The notes beneath the pieces are model-generated. The model was not told the DNA's origin. It saw nothing but the letters and a program-made list of their open reading frames with translations, and made no database searches. Both the position numbers and the translations under genes were made by a program. From positions 174,230-199,306 of the forward strand of contig NMRA01000426.1 in assembly GCA_002633005.1 (NCBI GenBank): a DNA stretch of 25,077 bases, given 5' to 3'. Of this stretch, positions 1 through 10,300 are shown piece after piece (positions within the stretch are counted from its first letter, which is position 1; each line of letters starts with the position of its first letter). The DNA is from Phoronis australis. Its lineage: Eukaryota > Phoronida > Phoronidae.

Positions 1-948
1 AGTTTTCCTTTCCTTGGTATTACTGTTGACAAAAACCTCTCATGGTCCCCCCACATTAACCTCATCTCAAACAAACTTAACAATCTCGGTGGACTCTTAT
101 ACAAATTGAAATCTTATCTTCCTCTTCCAGCTCTCAAGTTGATATATAATTCACTTGTCCTTCCACATTTAAACTATGGCATTGCAACTTGGGGTTTTGG
201 CAACACTAAGAAACTTCAGACAGCCCAGAAAAGAATCCTTAGGAATATATCAAATTCCAGTTATAATGCTCACTCTCTGCCTATATGTAAGGAACTTCGT
301 CCCCTCTAGCCCAAGACATCTTTAAAATCTCAACTGCAAAATTTTACTACAAATTCCTCAATAACCAGCTTCCTAAGTATTTTTACACTAACAACTTCTT
401 TAGTAAACCCATCCAATATAAGCCAACCAGACACATTAAAACTCCTACATACCTGAATCAATACTCAGCTAATATACCGACAATACAACCCAAAATTTTA
501 ATTCCTCCGTCCAACAAATTGTCATCAAGAGCCTGTATTAGATTTCAGATTCCTCGACTTATAAACGACAACGAAATACCAGTCTCTGCTCTAAATATAA
601 TAAAAACGCATTCTTTGCAAGCATTCTCCAGGTTGACCAATTTTATTATTAGCAACTACGACCCAGTTTGCCATATTTCCAATTGCTTCATACTAAATAT
701 GTAACAGTATCAAATTGTATTCTCAAAATCTCCTGAGCTGTGCCAGTTTACTTCTTGGTTCCTGGCGTGTCGGTCGTTTTCAGCACTAATTCACTGTTTT
801 CTTAAGTATTCCTACTGATTTTTGCATTTCCATTTGATCTTGTACAGGGGAAATTCTTATTAGCGGTCAATAACCTTTAGAAGACCTCCTAATTGAAATG
901 AAATTTTAATCAATGTATTATAGTTATGTAGTGTAAATAAAAGCGTTT
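1..948 (+). mobile_element. Non-LTR retrotransposon (Jockey/CR1-type LINE) 3' end, frameshifted
   Basis: From base 1 the + strand encodes the C-terminal part of a LINE reverse transcriptase: FLGITVDKNLSWSPHI, then LKLIYNSLVLPHLNYGIATWG, a very typical pattern. The frame (codons from 106) reaches a TAG at 307-309, but the following frame continues seamlessly from about 306 (LAQDIFKISTAKFYYKF) to a stop at 702-704. One single-base indel in the CCCC run near 301-304 therefore broke the ORF. An untranslated tail follows, with AATAAA at 936-941 and a (TC)10 tract at 949-968 where the element ends. The 5' part lies outside the window. It is inactive. Confidence 0.85.
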
Positions 949-968
949 TCTCTCTCTCTCTCTCTCTC
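949..968 (+). repeat. (TC)10 microsatellite at LINE 3' end
   Basis: A pure TC run directly follows the polyadenylation-like signal and AAAGCGTTTTC. It may be the LINE's own 3' tail or a later slippage product. Confidence 0.9.
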
Positions 969-996
969 GTAGCGCCAACCACGTGAGGTGATCGTC

Positions 997-1072
997 CAGT
1001 GCACCGCGCTCGCTGGTTCCTTACGTGCTGGCTACTACATAGCAGCACGCAGGGAACCAGCGAGGTGCACTG
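997..1072. repeat. Inverted repeat, ~30-bp arms with 12-nt loop
   Basis: The left arm 997-1030 and right arm 1043-1072 share CAGTGCACC, TCGCTGGTTCC and CGTGCTG in inverted order. One arm has a 4-nt insertion and there is one 3-nt mismatch. The loop is gctactacatag. The repeat lies between the LINE end and the PLPP copy 1 promoter. Confidence 0.85.
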
Positions 1073-1101
1073 AGATGAGCAGGGTGCCGGATGAGTAGGG
1101 A

Positions 1102-1118
1102 TGACGTCATAAATATAC
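1102..1118 (+). promoter_or_regulatory. Candidate CRE + TATA-like promoter element of PLPP copy 1
   Basis: A full palindromic CRE (TGACGTCA, 1102-1109) abuts the TATA-like ATAAATATA. It lies about 130 bp upstream of the exon 1 ATG, a reasonable core-promoter distance if the 5' UTR is about 100 nt. This rests on motif and position only. Confidence 0.45.
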
Positions 1119-1236
1119 CCCTGATTCTTACGCAAGGTGTCGCTGGTAAAAATATACCCGGAAATATAGAATTTGGAATTCGGCCTTGCTTTGGTTGAGC
1201 CAGATTGTTCATGTTTTGACTGAAACCAGCCTGAAA

Positions 1237-1300
1237 ATGGAGGCCATAGGAAAGAGAAACTTGATTCGTATGCTCATTGATTTGATCATTGCTGCTATAA
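1237..1300 (+). CDS. PLPP: PLPP copy 1, exon 1 (start codon, first membrane segment)
   Basis: ATG at 1237 begins MEAIGKRN and then a hydrophobic run (residues 9-21). The exon ends before the donor GTACGT, leaving one base (phase 1). Copy 2 has an exon of exactly the same length and phase at 18499, and both share the LIR..(L)xDLI pattern, which supports this start. Confidence 0.85.
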
Positions 1301-4300
1301 GTACGTAATAGGTGTTTGATTGTTTGATGCCATGGACAGTGCCGCGCGTGGCTGCCGCTAAAGTGTACCAAGTTCAGAATGGCGTAGTTATAGACTAGAG
1401 TAATTGAGGGTCGTGAAAAGGATTTGTACGGATAGCCAGATGTCTGAGGAATGCAACGATACCAAAATCATTCATTTAGACCTACATTTAGTGGATTTAT
1501 TTGGAATAAGTTAGGGTCCATTATATCCGACTAGTGCCAATGCAACTTCCAAGACAATGACTTGACTAGTCTAATACTATACATAGTTCATTTTTTACTA
1601 AATTGTCTCAACTTGCAAACTTTGAAACTTCCACACCCATCAGTTTAGTCGAACTTAAGACAAAACTCAAGTCAAAAACTTGTCAAGTACTTTCTTCGAA
1701 TGAACTTCAGACAAATTGAAGTTAATGTTATCTTAAAATTGGCTTAAATTTAAACATTACGGCGTTTTCCTGTTGGTCCCAACTTGTTCGATTCTATAGC
1801 CCAACAACTAGTTGGAAAGTTTACCCCTGTAGCCAATATCTTACACGACTGATTACCTCCATTCTGGCATTTATGGTTGGTGGGCCAGCTCTCTTTTGTT
1901 CGATAATTGCTCTAATCTTCAATAAGATCTTATCTACCCCAACTGGACTGTGCTGTTAAAATAAAAGTTAGGTGATAACATATCTGAACATAAACCAATA
2001 GCATTTCTGAACTCTTCGTCAAATGGTGATCATGTTTAGTTTTTGAATCACCAAAATCGCCCAACTGCAACCGAAGTTACGACAATTCTGTTCTTTCCGA
2101 ATACACCAATTCACTCTGAGTTTGACTGTGTTCACAGGTGGTCTGTAATAAGCCTGGTAGATAATTGGCCTGCTTGTTGTCATAACAGACAAAAGAGTGT
2201 GCTTGGCAGTTAACAAAGAGCTAGATGTTATCACTCGCTCAGAACCCCCTACATCTGGTGATGTCACTGAACGGGAAAACGCTGTCAAGCATGTTTTAGC
2301 CAAGCCAGTTTCCTTGGATGGGGTCACTGCTTAATGTCAACTACAAGATCAAGTATGCGTGAATTTGGAATATACCATGAAACTTGGGAAGTTCACTCAA
2401 ATAGTTATCATAACGTTTAATCGTCGTGAGAGACCGTCCGGAGTTGGTATATGGTGCAACTCGGGACAGTCTGGGGTTTACAGAAAACCACAATTCAACT
2501 GTGAGTCTACACCAATGTGATAAACGAGAGTAGTTCTACTTGCTGCGTCAGCTGTTGGTATGCTTATCTCTTTTATGGCACACAATGTGTGACTGGGCAA
2601 AGCGTTTTCAAAATGATGTGGATAAATCAGTGGAGTGTGAGACCCCTGAGGTCCCTGCCAAGTCCTCACGGCAATTTTATGTTATGATGTTCACATTGAT
2701 TAAAATTACGCTATACTAAAGCAAATTACATATATCAGTAAAACAATGTGAATTTTAATCAACCTCTTTTCAACTATTGATGATCTTATTCACCGAATAA
2801 AAAATTGATTAACCGTTCACATATTCATCTGATTCTGTGACACAAGTTCTGGTAGAGGAGGAAAAGGGTGATCGTGAGACCAATAACTGCAAAAATTCTT
2901 TGCAGTGATTGACTTTATAAGTATTATGTATCTACCACTGTTTGCTCTTTATCTTCACATCTCGTCATCTGTAACAACTTGTTGATGCAGTTGATGGTAC
3001 AACTAAAACACGAGAGACATTTTGAAGTTCCAAACTGAATTGAGAGTCAAGCACATAAGTGCTTGTGCATACTGTCTGGTTGTTGTATTATCTTTATTAA
3101 AATGTAACACTAAAATAAGCTGTGTTTTTACCTTACAGTCGGGGGAAGTCTTCTTGTAATCAAGTTTGCAGCTGTTCCATTCCATCGAGGATTTTTTTGT
3201 GATGATGAGAGTATTAAACATCCGTTCAAGCACAGCACTATTTCTACTCTATCTATGGCACTCTTTAGTATCATCATCGTCGCTGCAGGAGTGAGTAACT
3301 AGCTAGCAGCTATAATTGTTTATGGTTCGAAATAATGAATAACAATCTTGGTGGTGTGTATTTGCCTGTTTGGATTAACACGCAGATTTAAATGGGGGAA
3401 ATTAATTTGCAAGGCAACATAAAGGTGAAACTTTTACATAATACTGGATGGGCATTAACTTGTATGGGTGGTAAATGGAAAGGTGGGGTGTCTGTGATAC
3501 ATTGATGGTGAAGATCGTCACATGCAGAGTTAAGCAGGGCAAAATGAGAGTTGTCTTAAACACTGCACTCATGAGAACTAGGATTGTGTAGACAGTGGTT
3601 GTATTCAAAGTCTATTGGAAAAATAAAGTGTTCATACAGGGCTTAATAAGTCCATCCACACGCACCACTATGATAGTGATTTAAAGTCAGTCAGCAATGT
3701 CAAACCAGAATGTGATTATAAAGTGTGTGCCAGTGATTCAACTATGAACGTGACCACAATTTTTTTCTTATAAAATTATGAATGCTCAATTGACATATAT
3801 TACAAATTAAAGAAATGTCATCCAGCCTAGAACTAGGGATTGTAGAGGATGGCACAAAGTGTAACTTTAAAAGTGAAACTTCACTTCCAGTCACTTCCAC
3901 TCATGTCAATCCGTTGAATCAGCTGATAACCGAAGGATGTGACTCAATCCTTTTCCAGATGCTTGTTGTTGAAGGTCTTCAATACTGGCAGTCTCCAGAC
4001 AAGATGAAGGCCGTTCCTGTCGGTCCCTGCAGAGTACATGGTTATTTGTACATTTGTTATTACACCATTGGTTTGTTCTTATGTGGAATGGGCGTCACAC
4101 AGCAGTTCACTGATCTGACAAAGAACGCTGTTGGACGTCTGCGACCACACTTCCTGACTCTCTGCAATCCCAACTTTGCCCAGCTGAACTGCAGCGGATA
4201 TGTCGAGGGGGACGTGTGTGACCCGACAGCGGATAAGGAACTTCTTATCGATGCAAGGTAATAGATGAATAATTAACAGAAAATTTAAATTCTTTCATCT

Positions 4301-7300
4301 TTTTAATTGTTGAGGTTGATATTACTCTATCTGATGACATTACTTGACCTCGCCTGCATATTCATTCTTCACTTGTTTTTTGACCCCCGTGTGTTAACTG
4401 AAAACAGTCTTCTAATCTATGTTGTGATCTGCTGGGTCACAAGTTGGTAGTCTTACTGGAGTTACTGGACAACTGACCACAAGTGACCAACGAAGAAACT
4501 GTTTTGTGAACTTGAGATCATTTCAAAAATGTTGAGAATTCATGGAATGTGAAAGCTCATAAAAAATATCTTTTAAACAATTCCTGGGAAAAGTACCCTC
4601 TCGCCATGTCTAGTACACAGTATTTCAATTTCCTCTGGGAGGGAATTTTCACAAAAAACTTTTGAAATACGTGTGAAGGAAAAACTGTGTAGTCACCACA
4701 GAATTTCTAATCGTCCTCCCACTTATTAAAAATGTGCACTCACAGTCATTCGAAAAACAGCTGACTTACAAGAATGATATCAGTGGCAGATTATCACGTG
4801 TGATCATACTCCAAATCTGGGATCGGCACCAATGTATGAGGCAAGCCAGTGATTGAAGCAAGAGATTTCCAAAAGAGACTTCCAAGTGCATTTTAGAATA
4901 TATTTGAATACTACGATACTGTTGTTAGTAACTAATATTAAACATCAATTGCCTCTTTATCCGGCAGCTGCTTGAATTCGCCATTGTTTTGTTTACATCA
5001 AATGTCAAAGGTCACATTTTCCATGTAAGGGAAATGTGCTACATCAGTCTATGCCTTGCCATACCAAATAAGGAGACGTGCTTTGCCTTATGGGAGAAAA
5101 ATCAACGAAGTGACGAGCTAAAGAACAATGCATTGTCATCGACAGAAATTCCAAATGTTTACAAACAAACTTTGAAATACTTGGTGAGCAGGCTGAATTC
5201 TGTTTCAGTGGCAGACAACCACTTTTAGTAACGCAATTTAGTCTGTTTTTATGTTCCAGGTCTCTTTAACATTGAAGAGGGATGTGTGATAACTATTTTT
5301 GTGTTACATGGATGTGACCAGTGGCGACTCCATTTGGAGGTGTTAGCGTTGGTCAGACACTGAGCGAGACAATCAATGTTATTTTCAGTGTTGTCTCCCC
5401 TGTGTTCTGTCACATAGCCCTGTAATAAGATGCCATAGTAACATGAATAAGTACAGCTATTAATGTTTATTCATTTCAGAAGGTCCTTCATGTCTGGCCA
5501 TTCATCAGTCTCCATGTATGCAGCTGTTTACTTTGTAGTAAGTGTGCCTCCACCAATGGCATGTTATGTCATGACTGACCTCAAGGTCATTATGCGCCCA
5601 CATATTTATATGTGGATGCATTATGCTGTCATCTCCGTCCATCCGTCCATTCGTCCGCTTGACGTATCTTCATGAAATTTTGCACATGTGTTTCTTCCGT
5701 GGATGTGACGGCATGAGGGAACTTTCGAACGGATCCGATTACCGGTGTGTCCCCTAGTGGCAATTTTAGTTTTTTATGTTTACCCCTGTGTCTTCAAAAG
5801 TCGTCAACGGATTTTCATAAAATTTAGTATATAGGCACCTATTAGGGAGATGACGCTTTCCTCTTGTTTTTGGATGGATTCAATGTAGTTTGCGCCACCT
5901 AGTGGCCATTTTTACTGTTTTCGAGTCTGTTTTTTTGTGTCCACCCCTCTATCAACCAAACCACTCAAAGGATGATTGTGAAAATTGGCACTTGTGTTCT
6001 GACTATGAAGTGAACAGCTGACGATTGTTTTTCGATGATTTTGACTACTGTGGCGCCTCCTAGTGGTAGTTTTTTTTTTTTTGCGCCTATGGCTGTATCT
6101 TCTAAACCGTTCAAAGGATATTTACTAAATTTAATAAGTGCATTTATATGATGTTGACAACGAACAACAACGACTTTTGGACGGATCTGACTACTGGTGT
6201 GCCACCTAGTGGCAATTTCATTTTTTTATGTTTACCTCTGTATGTTTAAAGGTCCTCAACGTATTTTCATAAAATTTGGCATACAGGTATCTGTTAATGA
6301 AGTGGCATTATTTCTCTGTTTTCAGATGGATTCGACGTAGTTTGCGCTACCTAGTGGCCACTTTTACTGTTCTCGAGTATGTTTTTTGGCGTCCACTCGT
6401 CTATCAACCAAACCGCTTTCACGATAATTGTGAAAATTGACATGTATATTTTTACTATGAAGAGGATGGCTGACGATGATCTTCCGATGAGTTCGACTAC
6501 TGTGGCGCCTCCTAGTTTTGTTTTTTGTGCTCATTGCTGTATCTCCTAAACCATTTGCAGGATCTTTACTTAATTTAGCAAGTGTATTTATATAATGTTG
6601 ACAATGAACGACTATGACTTTAGGACAGATATGACTTTTGGTGTGCCCCCTAGTGGCAATTTTATTTTCTTATGTTTACCAGTCTTTATCTTCAAAGGTC
6701 CTCAACAGATTTGCATAAAATATTGAATATAGGCATCTATTGGTGAGATGGCTTTATCATACTGTTTTTGGATGGAATTGAGGTATTTTGCGCCACCTGG
6801 TGACCATTTTTTGCTGTTTTCAAGTCTTGTTTTTGGCGTCCGCCTCTCGATCAACCTAATCATGGTGGGGATGGTTTTGAAAATTGGCCTGTATGTTTTC
6901 AGTGTGAAGAGGACATTTAATGATGGCGACCGACTACTGTGGCGCCTCCTAGTGGTAGTTTTGTTTTGTTTTTCGCCCATAACTGTATCTCCAAAATCCA
7001 CTGCAGGATCTTTATTAAATTTAGTAAGTGAATTTATGTGAAGATAACAGACTGTGACTGTCAGGCGGATTGAACGGACGCTGTGCCCACAAGTGGCAAT
7101 TTCATTTTGTTCTGTTTTCCTTTGCTTCTCTGAAGTTCCTTGACAGATTTTATGAAATATGGCATGATCCCGTTTTTGGATGGATTGTACGTTTTTGCGC
7201 CATCTAGTGGCCATTTTTATGATAAAAATAAATAACCCTAAAAGCACACCATTTGCGATGTATTCGTGGGCGCATTTCAACGCTCCGCGTTGCTCTTGTT

Positions 7301-10300
7301 TATGTATATTCGTCAGTTCACTCTTTGGTAGAGTTGTTCAATTGTCGTACACCGTCTTTATGCAAATTTATTAATGGTGTGGTGAATGCTTTGTTCGATT
7401 CACTCTCAATTCACCCTCTTCATATGTTGATGTAGGCTATCAACTATATTCATGTTCTATTTACAACATTCATGTTGTATTTACAACATTCATGTTGTAT
7501 TTACTACATTCATGTTGTATTTACAACATTCATGTTGTGCTTATAACAAGTAAACAAATGAAAATTCTTCTTTCGTTGATGTTACCTATGTTGAGGAGTA
7601 GGGTGTTATTTTAAACAACTTAATTATATGTCTATGAAGTCCCAGCTTGTGACCGTTAATTATATGTCTATGAATTATGCTAATTATATATCTATAAGCA
7701 ATTGCAGGTCTTTTGATATTTCATGCGAAACATTTTCATTGAATGAAATTTGACCGCAATAACATGGTTTTGCTGTCAGTGTATCTTTCTCATTATATAT
7801 TTTCTTGTGACATAATTAATGTCAGATTGATCAAGTCACAAATCAAATTCTACAGGCTTTCTGTTTTGTAGACATTTGACTAAATTCACAGACTTGTTGA
7901 GAAGTGTTTACTTATTTTTCCTTTGTTGTCCCTCTGGAATTTAATGTCAACTTTGATATGAAGCTAGTCAGTTGTTGACAAGTAAAATTAATTAACTTTC
8001 TTGTAGATTTATCTCCAAGTTCGTCTGAAAATCAACCGGTATACTTACCTTATAAAGCCCGTAACACAGGCATGGAGTGTTCTTCTGGCTCTCTATGTGG
8101 GTCTGTCCAGGATCTCAGACTACAAGCATCACTGGAGTGACGTCTTGACTGGATGTCTCACTGGGGCAGTTATTGCCATTATTACGGTAAGATATTTCAA
8201 TGCCCCGTAGCGCCATCTTTGAACGAAATTGTTTTGGTCATGTTTTTGGATATAATTCTTTGTTTTGGTTGTTTAAGGTTACTTCTACTCCTATTTCACA
8301 AAAAATACCATTACAAAAATGGGCGTTAACTAATACGAAAAATCCCGAGCAGGCAGTGTGGCCTTGTGGGATGTCTCGGCTTCCTGTACCCAAAGTCGTG
8401 AGTTCGAGTTAAACTGGCGCACACTGCTTGACCCATGAATCTAGACCCTTAACTCGGTTTTAACCCCGTATTAATGAAACATATAAATGTTTCCAGCTGA
8501 TCAGTGGAATTGTCCCCCCTGAGCGGCATGCACACGTATGGTGCAACATGTACCAGACTCCCTGCAATTATATGGAATGTCCCAGACATGCTTTTTGAGC
8601 ATTTTTATCAAAGTTTTAAAACAGAAAATTTGGCGAATGCTGGTGAAGGAATTTTTCCCTGTCAATGTACCTTTCAAAAACATTTTTTCCAAAAACGCAA
8701 AGTCACATTACTAGTTACTAGTTGAATCAAGAAGAAGACAACATTTTAATTAAGGGTGCAGGTAGCCTTAACAGACTGTAACAGTTCCTTATAAGACGTG
8801 GTAAGAAAAAGTTCATTGTTTCAGTAAGAACATTCTTTGCCATTAAATTTGTCACACTCCAGTTTGATTTTGGCTTGAACTAACATGACAGACCTAGTGC
8901 AGGTGAAATAACATGACAGACCTAGTGCAGGTGAAATAACATGACAGACCTAGTGCAGGTGAAATAATATGACAGACCTAGTGCAGGTGAAAATTCAAGC
9001 CTAAACCTAATAAATTTGTGAACTGAAGTGCAAGTTTCAATGACCCCATTTCCTTCCAACACAATAGGGAGCCATCTGGCTGGGCTGCCAACATTCAGCA
9101 GGCACATATAGTTTTATGACATATTGAGATGCATAGGTGACCAAGTAGCCCAAGCAGCTGGACTGAATTGAATGGGCTCTTGTGTTTGCATTAGCAAACT
9201 CCAACCATCTGATGGGAGGATCATCATCCGAAGGTCAATATTTACCTGTTCAATGTACTGGTCAAATTTTCAGAAGAAAAATGCACCTAATGACCCCATG
9301 TTTGCACTAAATGACCTGAAACTTAGGATTCCGATTTGATTTACCTGTGGCAATCAGACCTGTCAATTTGAAGTGTCTAGCTCAAAATTTTAGTTTGCAC
9401 CTAATGACCTTTGTCCTATTTCATCTGATTGGATGACCCGATTACTTAGAAAAGTAATTTTTTAAATTGTCATGTTGACTTATACCTGTGCACCGAATTT
9501 GAAAAAGATAGCTTTTTAACTGAAGGAGGAGTAGAATTTTGAAAATTATATGACCTTTTCACCAAACGACCTCTTCCGGTGCAATATGGAATATAACCAA
9601 TCAAAATTTATATACGGTCAAAAGTCATATGCTGAATTTAAAGACCGTACCTGCACCCAATTTAGAGTTATTAAGCCTCAAAGTTGGTCGGAAGAAGAAT
9701 AAGAAGAAGAATAAGAAGAATAAGAATAAGAATAAAATAGAAGAAAACCCAGGAACAACAGTACTCTGCCCTTACACGCGAAGAGTAATAAGAAGAATAA
9801 GAATAAAATTGAAGAAAACCCAGGAACAACAGTACTCTGCGCTTACACGCGCAGAGTAATTATAATAGCAACAAAAGTAATTATAATATTATTTATATAT
9901 CTCATACTACAAATAATACTGAAGTTAGTGTACGTGTCATTTTCAAAAACCCCCTGTGTTTTAAGACTTGTTGCTTCATTTAGGGCCTTCCAAGAGAACT
10001 AAGTGGAAACTATGCAAGGTTAAAAACCGGACAATCGCCGCACAAATGAAGAAGTTCATGATAAATCAACGTTTCGTTTATTCGTCAGACATCATCAGGA
10101 TATTTACACAGGACAACAAGTGTCAACATACATCTCAGATGACATCCATGAAGTGAAGTGAGAGATACAGAGTAGTTAGTAGCTGGTCATCACCATTGTT
10201 GCAGGGTCACTGAGCTCTGCATGTTGTTCAGAGAATCAGTAGCATGCTGGTTCTGAATGGCCAGTGACTCTTTAATGTACAGTAGCTAGGATTTTCCAGT

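Larger units (their letters stand above)
5538..8006 (+). other. PLPP copy 1 intron 4 (holds a higher-order tandem repeat)
   Basis: GTAAGT to TTGTAG, 2.5 kb. Most of it is the ~445-bp higher-order repeat array and a 20-bp minisatellite, listed separately. At 7621-7692 a short unit, taattatatgtctatga, recurs three times (7621, 7657, 7681). Confidence 0.85.

Noticed and set aside
1021-1371. 116-codon minus-strand open frame over PLPP exon 1
   Set aside because: Antisense to the promoter, inverted repeat and exon 1; it starts and ends without signals and is not protein-like.
3815-3958. Upstream in-frame extension of PLPP copy 1 exon 3
   Set aside because: It is preceded by no family similarity, copy 2 lacks it, and a strong acceptor (ccttttccag) marks the true exon edge.
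5575-5592. Nuclear-receptor everted repeat (TGACCT-nn-AGGTCA) in intron 4
   Set aside because: A 14-bp match of this kind is expected by chance in such a window and no context supports it.
6702-7280. 192-codon minus-strand open frame, the longest in the window
   Set aside because: It lies entirely over the tandem repeat array and its residues follow the repeat periodicity. The opposite strand is also open in places. No protein features.
7440-7550. CRISPR-like array
   Set aside because: The repeats are directly adjacent without unique spacers, in animal DNA, so it is a minisatellite.
8341-8411. Functional tRNA gene
   Set aside because: Boxes A and B are degenerate and no acceptor stem pairs, so it is called a SINE head instead.
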